A stretch of DNA of 64,000 nt from Tieghemostelium lacteum (lineage: Eukaryota > Evosea > Eumycetozoa > Dictyosteliales > Raperosteliaceae): positions 930,001 through 994,000 of the forward strand of contig LODT01000001.1 of NCBI GenBank assembly GCA_001606155.1, written 5' to 3'. The position numbers and the translations under genes are program-made. Shown in pieces: positions 47,101 through 56,632 of this stretch; the first letter of the stretch is position 1, and each line of letters begins with the position of its first letter. A model generated the notes under the pieces. It had not been told where the DNA came from. It did no database searches and worked only from the letters and a program-made list of their open reading frames with translations.

Positions 47101-48319
47101 AGGACCTACAACTGGTACTAGTATATCAACTAAACAAGATGAGGAAGACGCAATTAAAGAGATTAATCATCTGATGAAAACTGAAGAGGGTCTTACGGCG
47201 GAAGACAAGAAGTACTATGAGAAGATTATTGAAGATATCCGAAAAGGTAACATGAAGAATAGAAGTGAATCTGTAAAAACATGTAGAGTTGTTGGAAGTA
47301 CTTGCATAGCATCTACATTTAGTGTTATGGATAACAATGTCTTTCCCATTGTGTTTTTGGATGAATGTTCACAGATGCAAGAACCATTGTCACTGATTCC
47401 ACTGTCAAGATGCAAGAACTCCAAACTCTTATTAGTAGGAGACCCTAAGCAACTTGAGCCTACTATTCAATCTAAGCCCTCACAATCTCTTGTAACATCT
47501 GGAAAAGGAGGTTTGGAGAAAACTCTATTTGTAAGATTGAAAAATTTGAAAATCAATTCCATTCTACTGAGAACTCAGTATAGGTGTCACCCGAATATCA
47601 GTAAGATTTCAAATCAACTATTTTACTCTGACGAGTTGATTGATGGTATAAGTTCTTGTGAGAGACCTAATATGGTACCTACACTACCTCCAGTTGGATT
47701 CTGTGAAGTTGAAGATGGGAAAGAAATACAACTTGATGGTAGTTATTACAACGAAGCTGAATCAAATGTTGTGTGTCGTCTCATTGAGATATTCGTTGAA
47801 AAGGGTATCCAATTAGACCAAATTGGAGTTATATGTCTATACAAAGCACAGGCATTTAAAATCAATGAGATCCTAGAGAAAAAGTATAAATCAAGATCCA
47901 CTCAGAATATAACTAAACCTCAATCATATGAAGATGAATTGGATATTGATAAACTCATTAATGGTGATATAGATTTAGACAATGACGAAAATGTAGATGA
48001 TTTTGAAGAGTATGATTCAGAAGAAAATGCAGAGAAACCAAAGAAAACCAATAAGATTCAAGTTTCAACTGTTGATGCATTTCAAGGTGCTGAAAAGGAT
48101 ATCATTATCCTCAGTTGTTCTAGATCATCTATTGCTGGTGGATTCATTGATAATCCACAGAGAATCAATGTTGCCATCACCAGAGCAAAAAATCATTTTA
48201 TAGTAGTTGGTAATGAAAGAGTATTACTTGCAAGTCCACTTTGGAAAACTATTCTATCCAATTCTAAAAAAACTAGGTCAAAGACTATATTGTCTAACAA
48301 ACAGTTTAAATTTAATTAA
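44153..48319 (+). CDS. zgrf1: ZGRF1-like SF1 helicase
   Basis: Nuclear DNA helicase of the UPF1/DNA2-like SF1B group, predicted 1355 aa; exons are 44153..46682 and 46782..48319 (junction G|AG). The ATG at 44153 is used because it begins the conserved DUF2439 domain, MNQLWNVLYTNQKRKK; there is no in-frame ATG further up. A disordered Pro/Ser/Asp region follows. A GRF zinc finger lies at about residues 574-622 (CSAMNPMCKHGLKSQ, then YYSCAQPREKKCKYFEW). Helicase motifs are GVFGSGKS (Walker A, about 872), FLDECSQ (Walker B), RTQYRCHP, VDAFQGAEKD and RINVAITRAK. Human ZGRF1 works in interstrand-crosslink repair by unwinding D-loops; the same role is inferred. Confidence 0.93.
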
Positions 48320-48373
48320 AATCCTATCGGCACTTTAGAGCACCTTTTAGGCCCGACCTGATGTTTTTCTCTA

Positions 48374-48412
<39 letters not shown>

Positions 48413-49244
48413 AAATCATCGCAAGGTAAGTTTAGGACTACATATATTGTTTTGTTGAACCCCCCATTCTCTACATCACTACGAAGTGAAATTCATTTAG
48501 ATTCACATCACACACCATTTTTATAAATTATAATAATCTTTTTTATTTTAATTTTATTTATTTGGAAAACTTCACACTAAATTAGTGTATACATGATATT
48601 TTTTTAATTTCTGTATTAACATATGAAATAAACAATCTTCTAACATCAATTACCTCATTATACACATTACTATAGTAATGTTCATTAGTCTATAGAGAGA
48701 AGTTTCAAACACAAAATTTCAAATTATAAACTAAAGAGAAGGGAGGGATAAAATTATTAAATCATCTTATAATAATAACATATATACCACCACCACCACT
48801 ACCACAGTAACTCAACTCCAATAGCTAAATTTTTAAAAGTACATTATTTTTATATTTTATATATTGTTTGGTTTATTTGTAAACAATTATCATGCTTTTT
48901 TATCACTTTGAGAATCAAAATAGTAGCAATAACAGTAGTAGTAACCATTACAATAACAACAAATCACACTCTTGGCAATCTTTTCAATCCATTGGATAAA
49001 GGAAATTCAATTATAACATATCTTTTTTAAAAACTTTATAACTATTCCCTTCACAATATCTCTTAAAAATCTTTTTTTTTAAAAAAACATTCTGCAAAAA
49101 AAAAGCTTACATTTCAAAAGACATTCACTCACACACCACCACCAGCAGCACCACAGTGTATATAAAATAATATATATTTAAACCTAAACACCTATCAGAG
49201 GAACTATAGCATAAAGCTTAGACAAACACTAATTAAAGTAAAAA
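48320..49244. other. Intergenic with 30-T tract and short upstream ORF
   Basis: 925 nt. T30 runs from 48376 to 48405 after the helicase stop. A 35-codon ORF (48892-48999, MLFYHFENQNSSNNSSS...) has dictyostelid-like Asn/Ser coding composition and lies upstream of the next gene; it may be an upstream ORF or a lost exon. CACCACCACCACTACCACAG near 48790 is a short CAC repeat, with a second at about 49133. Confidence 0.4.
48376..48405. repeat. Poly-T tract, 30 nt
   Basis: Uninterrupted run of 30 T, about 55 nt after the helicase stop. It is the longest homopolymer I see in the window. Such tracts are common between dictyostelid genes, so it carries little functional weight. Confidence 0.85.
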
Positions 49245-50096
49245 ATGATGAAAGCGGCATTAGAGGAATATAACCAGAAACATGGAGGATCTTCCAATAG
49301 CAACTATAATACATTACCTCCTATTCAGAAACCAGATACAATGCAGGATGACACAACTAGGAGAAGGAGAGGTGCAACTGTAATTGGTAATGGAGATAGA
49401 CCTAATTTCAACTTCCAAACCACTGATACCAGTGGATCCTCAACAACCAGCAGCGGGGCAGGAGACACAACATCAGGAGGAGTCGGTGCAAATGGAAAAG
49501 AGAATGAAAGTTACAATTCTATAAAGATGCGTTATCTCCGATCTCTAAAAATACCAATTTCAATACCCTCTAAAGAACCTCAACAAAATATATCAGCATC
49601 CGCACCCATACCAATACCTATAGCACTGAACCTCAAAGAATTTGATTCAGATGACTCTGATTCTGAAAAGGAAGACGAAGAAAATGGAAATAGTGTATAC
49701 AATCCCGATCAAGACCTTAACAGTTTCCAACCAGGAAGCTTATTAAAACAATCAATGTTAAATAATAGTAATACACTTCCTACCAACACCAATAACACCA
49801 ATAACAACAAAAATACACAACCAAATAACCAATACAGTAGTATAGGCAGTGCTTTGGCACAAGCCAACTCGAATAAACCACTGGGTGATATCTCTGTTGA
49901 CGATAATAGTAGTAATAATAGTAGTAATAGTCGAACAAAATCTGATGAAACTGAAGTAGTTCCTGTCAGAAAGGACTCTAGAAAACATAAATTTATTCCT
50001 CCTCACGAATTAATGATGGAAACTAATACAGGTACCATTGAAAATATGATAAATCATTCTCTACCCGGTAATAATAGAAAGAAATTTGGTCAATGA
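49245..50096 (+). CDS. Uncharacterised acidic/Asn-rich protein, 283 aa
   Basis: Single-exon gene, ATG at 49245 (a second ATG follows directly). No family is recognised. Visible parts are TRRRRGATVIGNGDRPNF near the N-terminus, a Pro/Ile stretch (KIPISIPSKEPQ), an acidic block (EFDSDDSDSEKEDEEN), Asn runs, and a basic C-terminal motif RKDSRKHKFIPPHELM. The last is the most conserved-looking piece: a K-F-I/V-P-P-H-E-L motif recurs at the C-terminus of several unrelated eukaryotic regulatory proteins. The protein is otherwise mostly disordered. SDDSDSE is a good casein kinase 2-type site. Role unknown. Confidence 0.75.
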   Translation: MMKAALEEYNQKHGGSSNSNYNTLPPIQKPDTMQDDTTRRRRGATVIGNGDRPNFNFQTTDTSGSSTTSSGAGDTTSGGVGANGKENESYNSIKMRYLRSLKIPISIPSKEPQQNISASAPIPIPIALNLKEFDSDDSDSEKEDEENGNSVYNPDQDLNSFQPGSLLKQSMLNNSNTLPTNTNNTNNNKNTQPNNQYSSIGSALAQANSNKPLGDISVDDNSSNNSSNSRTKSDETEVVPVRKDSRKHKFIPPHELMMETNTGTIENMINHSLPGNNRKKFGQ

Positions 50097-50634
50097 TAAT
50101 CCTCTATACAGTTTACTAAAATACACTATAATAATAATTTTATTGAAAAACAATATTCCGATCGACATACAAAATAATAATAACTTCAATACTATAATGA
50201 TTGCGGGAAAACACAACCCCATCCACACTTCTACTCCACATTTTCTTTTGAACAATTAAAAAAAATTAATTTTTTCTATTAATTTTTAAAAAAAATAATA
50301 AATATATATCTATATATAACTACCCTCTATTTATGTAAAGTAAAATATCAATCACTGTTATTACCAAATTTAGTATATTTTAAAAGAATTCTTCATTGTC
50401 TGAATACACTATTTTTAAAAATTTAAATTAATTCGAAAGGGTGTGGTGGTGTGGTGTCCTAAGAAATAATAAGTAAATTGGAATAATCCCAGGGTATGTA
50501 CTTAATTTAGTATGATTATAAAAATTCTTTAAATCTCCTTGTAATTTATCTCAATTTTAAAATCTATTTAAAGTTTAAATTTATTGGTAATTTCAATATT
50601 CAATTAAAAATCAATTCTAAAACTATAAACTACA
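50097..50634. other. Intergenic, AT-rich
   Basis: 538 nt. GGGTGTGGTGGTGTGGTG at about 50438-50456 is a G/T-rich patch unusual for this DNA, of the kind found in dictyostelid developmental promoters. It lies 180 nt upstream of the hssA-like gene. No further feature is seen. Confidence 0.4.
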
Positions 50635-50891
50635 ATGTCAATTTTATGTAGGTAGATCTTTTAAAATATTTTCAAATAAAATAATTTCTATACTAATATT
50701 AATACATACTTTTAGTATCAATTTCCTCTATTGGTAAAAGTTCTACATTTAAACCAGAAAGTAAATCTATAAACTATGCTTCCACTGCTGAGAGCATGAA
50801 TATCAAACTAGGAAACAATCAAATATGTGGTGGTATTACTAATTATGGTTCAATTTTCGGACTTCTTCCAATACAATTAACATTCTTTTAA
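50635..50891 (+). CDS. hssA/2C/7E-like small protein, 62 aa
   Basis: Exons are 50635..50647 (only 13 nt, MSIL plus one base) and 50716..50891, with a 68-nt intron. The tiny first exon and the MSILLSISSIGKSS start match the dictyostelid hssA/2C/7E family (MTIL/F..SISSI.KSS), whose genes have an intron at this point. The middle SMNIKLGNNQICGG parallels the family's GNNQ.CGG segment, but the Gly/Leu-rich tail is replaced by YGSIFGLLPIQLTFF. Family members are developmentally expressed with unknown function. A G/T-rich element upstream fits developmental control. Assignment is by pattern, not alignment. Confidence 0.65.
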
Positions 50892-51184
50892 ATAAAATCA
50901 ATATTTGTACAAACTAGTTTTTCCAATGATTTATAACCACATATGTAAAACATTTGACAAATTAATATTTTAAATTTTAGAAATATATATTAAATTCTAT
51001 TGAAATTAAAATTTTGGAGATTATCTATGAAAACTAAAATCATAGTAATCAATTGTCAATGATAAAAAAAAGAGTATAAAGAGAAACGCTTTGAAAATGA
51101 AATAATTCAATTCAATTAAATATAATTTAAAAGAATAATTAGTTATCTTAATTTTGATTTTACTAGAATAGTATTAAGAATAAA

Positions 51185-51649
51185 ATGAAATTTGCATTAG
51201 TATTTGTTGCAACAATTTTGTTAACTACTGCCATTGTTTCTGCTAATAATGGTAATGATGGTGTTCAATGTGGTAATCAAAGATGTGGAAATGACCAAGT
51301 ATGTCACATTAGAAATGGTGATTGTAACTGTGTTAGTGACCATCAAGTGGAAGCATCTTTGAGATTTAATAGAATTGGTAGTTGGACTAGAGACGGTAGA
51401 CAATACACCCAATTTGATGTCACTATTACTAATCATAGTAACAGAAACATTAGACAAATCAATATCAGAACTGATGAAACTTTTACTTTGAGAAGTCAAA
51501 ATGATTTATGGAATATGGTCAGACAAGGTGACAACCTATCATTACCATCCACTCAAACTATCAATAGCGGCGCCTCTTACACCTTTGGTTTTATTATTGT
51601 CGGAACTCAACAACCAAATCTGAGAATCAGATCCATTGTTTTCAACTGA
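51185..51649 (+). CDS. Secreted CBM49 cellulose-binding protein
   Basis: Protein of 154 aa, single exon. A clear signal peptide (MKFALVFVATILLTTAIVSA) is followed by a small Cys-rich segment, CGNQRCGNDQVCHIRNGDCN. Then comes a CBM49 domain from about residue 56: QYTQFDVTITNHSNRNIRQI, a LWNMV patch, and SGASYTFGFIIVGTQQPN, with the aromatic residues of the CBM49 pattern (W, Y, F). Dictyostelids use CBM49 proteins in cellulose-containing stalk, sheath and spore coats, so an extracellular cellulose-binding role is likely. It has no catalytic domain. The upstream 290 nt show no other gene. Confidence 0.88.
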   Translation: MKFALVFVATILLTTAIVSANNGNDGVQCGNQRCGNDQVCHIRNGDCNCVSDHQVEASLRFNRIGSWTRDGRQYTQFDVTITNHSNRNIRQINIRTDETFTLRSQNDLWNMVRQGDNLSLPSTQTINSGASYTFGFIIVGTQQPNLRIRSIVFN

Positions 51650-53169
51650 ACTCTATAAAGTACCTTTTGTCATCCTAAACTATTAAGATTTTTTTTTAAA
51701 TAATAATAAACACTTAAGTTATTTTTATTTTTTTTATTGATAGTTTAGTATTGTCAGTTAATCTCATCGATAAGATCTTTTTTTTTGATTTGAAATTTTT
51801 TGTGTACTTGCATTTCAATGAAAAAAATCCAAAAAAAAAATAAAAAAGAAAATTAAAAATATCAATGTGTGTGCATATGCAACAGCCACATTATAATAAA
51901 CAATCAAAACCTTTTTTGAAATTAAAAAAAAAAAAATTTTTCCTTTTTCCTATTGAAGCCAATTTATCACATCATTTTATTAGTGATACATTGAATTATA
52001 TATAAAACAATAGAGGTAAATAGAAATCAATTTCTGCTAATTTCCCAAAAACATCAGAAAAGAAGAATTTTTTTTTTTTTTAATTTGTCTCTAGATATTT
52101 TAATCCACTTATCAAAGTTTGATTCTTTTTTTTCATTTTCCATCACCTTTTTATTAATTTTTTTTTTGTGTTATTAATATTAAAAATATCACAACAACAA
52201 AGAAAGCAGTTATTATTATATAATATTTTAGATCGTATAGAAAATCAATAGCAAAAAAATATTTATTTGATATTTTGAGCGTAAAACAACATTCCCCATA
52301 CCCCCGTATCATCATATAAATATCAAACGAATTAATCACACACACACCAATAAAACATAAAACCACCCACACGCTTCTATCTATAAATTCAGAATTCTTT
52401 GATTTCAAATAACACACCCCAACACCACAACATTTTTATTGGTATAATAACTATAAAACTATATAGAATAGAGTAAATATTAAATATTTCTTCACTCTCT
52501 GTTTTTGTTTTTGTTTTTTTGTACCCAAATTTGATTTTTTGATTCACATATATCCATTTATCATTGTGCACATGTAACGTGTGTTTGATACAACTCATTT
52601 TTAAAAATATCAAAAATAACAATATCAACAGTATCAATAATTATCTCTTTTTTTATTTGATACTTTACCCAAATAATAAAATTTCAGTTAGAACCAATGT
52701 TATTTTTTTTTATTTGTCAGAATTGTGTGTTTATTAGGATGAACATCCCCCATCTCATATCAGCATCATAATTTTTATTTATTTTATCGGGATTCAACGT
52801 TGATATTTTTCTATCTAATTTTAATTCAACCTGAATGTCATTATTTGATTTTTTTTTTTTTTATTTAATATTTAATTTTAAAATTTACCTTTCTGCAGTT
52901 TTTTTTAATTTAAATCACAATATTTTCTTCAATTTATTGTAGATTCAAGAGTGTGAATCAAAAAATTCCTTTTCATATTATTTTTTTTTTCTTAATGTTA
53001 TTTTAAAAGAGACAACAACATTTTATATATTTAATTTTATTTATTGTACATAAACCTAAAAGACAGAATTTATTTATATTAATTAATTAAAAAATCAAAA
53101 ATTTAAAAAAAAAAATATCAGATCAATCATATTTTAATCCAATCAGTAGATAGCAATTCTGCGACAGAA
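51650..53169. other. Long AT-rich region upstream of the ARID gene
   Basis: 1.5 kb, the longest gene-free stretch in the window. It is dominated by A/T runs and short CA/CCACAC patches (52310-52440). Two minus-strand ORFs (52154-52417 and 52389-52637) are low-complexity and have no homologue I recognise. The stretch probably holds the long 5' leader and promoter of the ARID gene. Confidence 0.4.
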
Positions 53170-54600
53170 ATGAATACCAATGGTAGTCCTATTATACTAC
53201 AACCTCTTTCTACCTCAACTACACCACCACAGATGGTTGGTAGAGAATCAGGTGGCAACCAGACACTACCACTAGGACCTTTACAAATGGGTGTAGGATC
53301 CACTGTACACAATAGCCCAGGTTCACCAGGAATTTTGATGAATAGACCTGATGGCAGTATACATAATAGTCCACTGCCATCACAACAGCAACAATCTCTA
53401 CCACAACACAGCAGCCCCAATAGTATGAATAGCCAACAATCCATGTCTAATGGTGGCAATGAGGATTCAGAAGAAAAGAAATTTATGACCAATTTGCATA
53501 AATTCATGGAGATGAGAGGGTCACCAATTGAAAAAATTCCAATTTTTGATCACAAGGAACTCAATCTCTATAAATTATACAATTGTGTAACTTCAAGAGG
53601 AGGTCTAGAATCAGTTATTGAACACAAGTTGTGGAGACAAATTACCAATGATCTCTCTGTAGATCCAGAGAGAACTGACGCTGGTTATCGTCTCAGAATA
53701 CATTATCTTAAATTCCTCTACCCTTATGAGAGAAAACATTTTCTCAAGTCATCAGATGATGAAAACTTTGATTTTGACCTCTTTGAGAAGAAACTCTCCA
53801 AAACACCAGCCGATAAGAAAATGTTACACAGAAAGAAGAAGTTACAACAACAATTGATTTTACAACCACCTCATTCCCATCATCATAACAATAACAATAG
53901 TAACAGTAATAGCAGCCAACAATCAAACAGTCATCTCTTAACTAATCTCAGTAACCCACAACCACATTTTAATAGTCCATCTAGTGGAAAAACTACACCA
54001 GAATCATCATCTCCTAATGCACTTTTATCTTCCAATAACTTATGTATAAATAATAATAATAATAATCAAAATAACAGTATAAATAGTATAAACAACAGTA
54101 ACACTACCAATCATAATATTAGTAATAGTTTTCCAAATAATGAATTTATTAATCAAATGAATGAATCCTCATTTTTAAATGTATATAATAGTTCAATACT
54201 GTCATCACCATTATCACCAAGTTCTTCACAACCTCTTAATAATAATAACAATAATAATAATAGTAACACTGTCATTTCACCTCTATCATCTTCCAATCTA
54301 TTTACTCAAACATCACAATCACCTTCACCTTTACCATCTATTAATCAACAAACCCTTTTTGTAACCTCCACCACATCACCACCAACTGTAAATTTACAAC
54401 ATCTTGAATTCAAATCACTCAAAAAATACAATAACTATCATAAACTCAAAGTATCCAATACTCCATCTAAAAAGGAACTCCTCAATGCCGTTTTGACCCA
54501 CTTTGTACAACAGAAAATCGACACTGAAGAGGGAATCATCAATAATTTTCTCAAGAGAATTAGATCTGATGTTAGAGTTAGACAAGTTGAAAGAGTTTAA
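53170..54600 (+). CDS. ARID/BRIGHT DNA-binding protein
   Basis: Putative transcription or chromatin factor of 476 aa, single exon. After a Gln/Ser/Pro-rich N-terminus, an ARID domain lies at about residues 100-195: EEKKFMTNLHKFMEMRGSPI, FDHKELNLYKLYNCVTSRGG, then KLWRQITNDLSV and RLRIHYLKFLYPYERKHF. The core Trp, Tyr and Leu residues of ARID are present. The rest is Asn/Ser/Gln-rich with homopolymer runs, plus a C-terminal basic helix, KKELLNAVLTHFVQQKI ... RSDVRVRQVERV. No PHD, Jumonji or Tudor domain, so it may be a BAF250- or ARID5-like accessory subunit; that is inference. Its upstream region is unusually long. Confidence 0.9.
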   Translation: MNTNGSPIILQPLSTSTTPPQMVGRESGGNQTLPLGPLQMGVGSTVHNSPGSPGILMNRPDGSIHNSPLPSQQQQSLPQHSSPNSMNSQQSMSNGGNEDSEEKKFMTNLHKFMEMRGSPIEKIPIFDHKELNLYKLYNCVTSRGGLESVIEHKLWRQITNDLSVDPERTDAGYRLRIHYLKFLYPYERKHFLKSSDDENFDFDLFEKKLSKTPADKKMLHRKKKLQQQLILQPPHSHHHNNNNSNSNSSQQSNSHLLTNLSNPQPHFNSPSSGKTTPESSSPNALLSSNNLCINNNNNNQNNSINSINNSNTTNHNISNSFPNNEFINQMNESSFLNVYNSSILSSPLSPSSSQPLNNNNNNNNSNTVISPLSSSNLFTQTSQSPSPLPSINQQTLFVTSTTSPPTVNLQHLEFKSLKKYNNYHKLKVSNTPSKKELLNAVLTHFVQQKIDTEEGIINNFLKRIRSDVRVRQVERV

Positions 54601-55110
54601 ACCTAGTTATACCTGTTCAAAATATCACACATTCCAAAACCATCACCACCACCGCCACCATTATCGCATCTATCTATATATTTATATATTCCAATTGTTG
54701 TAGTTGTAGTGTACTATTTAAACATATTAGAAATTTGTAATCATTTCCTCCCCCACCTCCCCTATTTGTTATCAATCAAAAAAACAAAAGTTCAAAAAAA
54801 AAACAAATTGTTATCTCCACTCTTCCTCCTTTTTGGTAGAGCAACGGCTAATAATTGTACATAGAATATTTCTATTATTTCATTTTGGTTATCATTTTAC
54901 TATATTTTTATCAACCACCTTCTTTATCCTTTTTTCAATGTTTTTCCAGAATTGTTTATGGTTTTTTTTATAAATGTATAATATTCCATATTCAAATAAA
55001 AGAACCAATAAAACCAAAAAAACCCTCTATAAAAAAGGATCATCTTAGCTTTTACAATACAGAAATATTTATTTTTTACTACTTTTTCAAAATTTATGAT
55101 TGAGAGGTAT
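54601..55110. other. Downstream region of the ARID gene
   Basis: 510 nt, AT-rich with CACCACCACCGCCACC near 54640 and a CTCCCCCACCTCCCC patch near 54748. No gene is supported. Probably 3' UTR and spacer. Confidence 0.35.
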
Positions 55111-55365
55111 TTACTCAAATTCCAAAGATTTTCGATAGAGTATTTGCCTTTTGTGCCTCCTGAGGTTTTGAACTTCAAGGAGGAGAATCTTTAACCATGT
55201 CTGGTGTGAATTTTGTAAAACAAGTCCGTGGTATTCGTTTGTTAATGGTTGCACAAATGATTCTAGGAACTTTTTTTTCAAAATCAAGCAATAGATTTGC
55301 ACAATCTCTTGAGTTTTGACATCATTATTGATGCGAACATATTTAGCAGTAGATTCAATATCCAT
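55111..55365 (-). CDS. Short orphan ORF, 84 aa
   Basis: Minus-strand ORF from an ATG at 55365 (MDIESTAKYVRINNDVKTQE...). Composition is non-repetitive and protein-like, unlike most spurious ORFs here, but I recognise no family. It may be a small gene or a remnant of a longer one, since it sits in an island with repeats and decayed coding traces. An overlapping minus-strand frame (54924-55178) also stays open, which weakens the case. Confidence 0.3.
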   Translation of the reverse strand: MDIESTAKYVRINNDVKTQEIVQIYCLILKKKFLESFVQPLTNEYHGLVLQNSHQTWLKILLLEVQNLRRHKRQILYRKSLEFE

Positions 55366-55377
55366 TATCAAGATCAA

Positions 55378-55728
55378 AGAAGAGACTAGTTAACTATAGG
55401 AATGATTCCATTTGAGTAATAGTCTGAGAGCTAGTGATAGTAGTTGTGTTTGCCCAAAAAGGTATTTATACAAGTTTCTAGATTAGTTACGGTACCAAGT
55501 GACCAATCATTTCTTAAAAAATTTAAATTGTTTGATTGATTTATAATTAACAGATGTGAGACTTCTAGCACGTTGTTAGGGTATTCCTAAAGAGTATCTT
55601 TCTTAAAAAATTTAAATTGTTTGATTGATTTATAATTAACAGATGTGAGACTTCAAACACGTTTGAGAAAGAATTAAAAACAAAAATTTTTTTTTTATTA
55701 ACATAATATTAACATATATATTTTTTAA
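55378..55728. repeat. Spacer with 56-bp exact direct repeat
   Basis: This 351-nt gap contains the same 56-nt sequence at 55510-55565 and 55599-55654, spacing 89 nt. It starts TTTCTTAAAA and ends GATGTGAGACTTC. Similarity continues after both copies (CACGTT). The unit includes an AATTTAAATTG near-palindrome. This looks like a recent local duplication. No gene is supported. Confidence 0.85.
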
Positions 55729-56181
55729 ATGAATAGAACTAGTTGGGTACATTTTGGAGACTTAATGGATAGAATTACATTCGAAAATGCAAATAGATAT
55801 ATAGATATATTACCAGAAATAAGAAATTCAATACAACTATCCATTCCAAAACAACCAATTCAAATTTTCAATAATAATCCTGAAAATGAAAATGTCCAGG
55901 CCATTAATTTAGATGATCCTATTGATGCAGAACACCCTCTCCCAGAAAGAATTTATGTAACATTGGGTCTGGTTCGTATATTTGAAAAAGCTACTAGTGA
56001 TGAGCCAATACATACATATAGCGGTGGTGTTACTTGGGATATAATAAAAGACACTCTCCATCTAACTAAAGGAGGTCTTATAAGAAGAAATAATGTAGCC
56101 AAAACTATTGTTTCTCCTCCTTATCCACCTGGAGACTACCAGCTTATAAATTCTAAATCTATTGTAGGTATTATTTTGTAA
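55729..56181 (+). CDS. Orphan protein, 150 aa, possibly truncated
   Basis: ORF from an ATG at 55729 in A-rich context (MNRTSWVHFGDLMDRITFEN). It has ordinary globular composition with conserved-looking pieces such as LPERIYVTLGLVRIFEKATS, HTYSGGVTWDIIKDTLHL and TIVSPPYPPGDYQLINSKSI. I do not recognise the family. A possible donor (GTAGGT) near the end might extend it into another exon, but I found no convincing continuation. It lies in an island between a repeat pair and decayed sequence, so it may be the surviving 5' part of a broken gene. Confidence 0.5.
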   Translation: MNRTSWVHFGDLMDRITFENANRYIDILPEIRNSIQLSIPKQPIQIFNNNPENENVQAINLDDPIDAEHPLPERIYVTLGLVRIFEKATSDEPIHTYSGGVTWDIIKDTLHLTKGGLIRRNNVAKTIVSPPYPPGDYQLINSKSIVGIIL

Positions 56182-56632
56182 ATGGTTTCCAACCCAAGAC
56201 TAATGGTTTTATTAATTTTAGTCTATCTTTGATTGTAGAGAGTAAGTGAAGTCATTAGGAAATTCATGGTTTACTCCCCTATATTTTTCTGGAGTCTCAC
56301 AATAGGTTCCATTATAATAGCATCAATAGCCCTTTCAAAAAAATAAACACAACACTTTATTATTTACCAATTGCTTATACTCTTCTTTCTATTCTTCAGT
56401 TTTCTATTCTTTAATTTCTGCAATTTTATCAGCAAAAAGTATGTAATCATACATCTTAAATCCTTCAACCTTCGACTATTTATCATAAACCAATTGCATA
56501 TACTAGTGCTGGTAATCCATGTATCTGCAGATTTTTCAAAGATTCATTGGGAGAATTTTCATGTAGAAAGTTATAGGAAATCATTGTTTATGGCCCTGAG
56601 TGAGGTGTGTATGAGAATATTTTTTTGTAATT
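56182..56632 (-). pseudogene. Decayed coding traces, unidentified
   Basis: No intact gene. On the minus strand several short open stretches have protein-like composition: NESLKNLQIHGLPALVYAI, MYDYILFADKIAEIKE and NGTYCETPEKYRGVNHEFPN. They lie in different frames and do not form one gene. This suggests an old, broken coding sequence of unknown family. The plus strand reads less well. Confidence 0.35.

Noticed and set aside
52154-52637. Two minus-strand ORFs with hydrophobic stretches
   Set aside because: Hydrophobicity follows from T/A runs; no ATG context or splice support, and it lies in the ARID upstream region.
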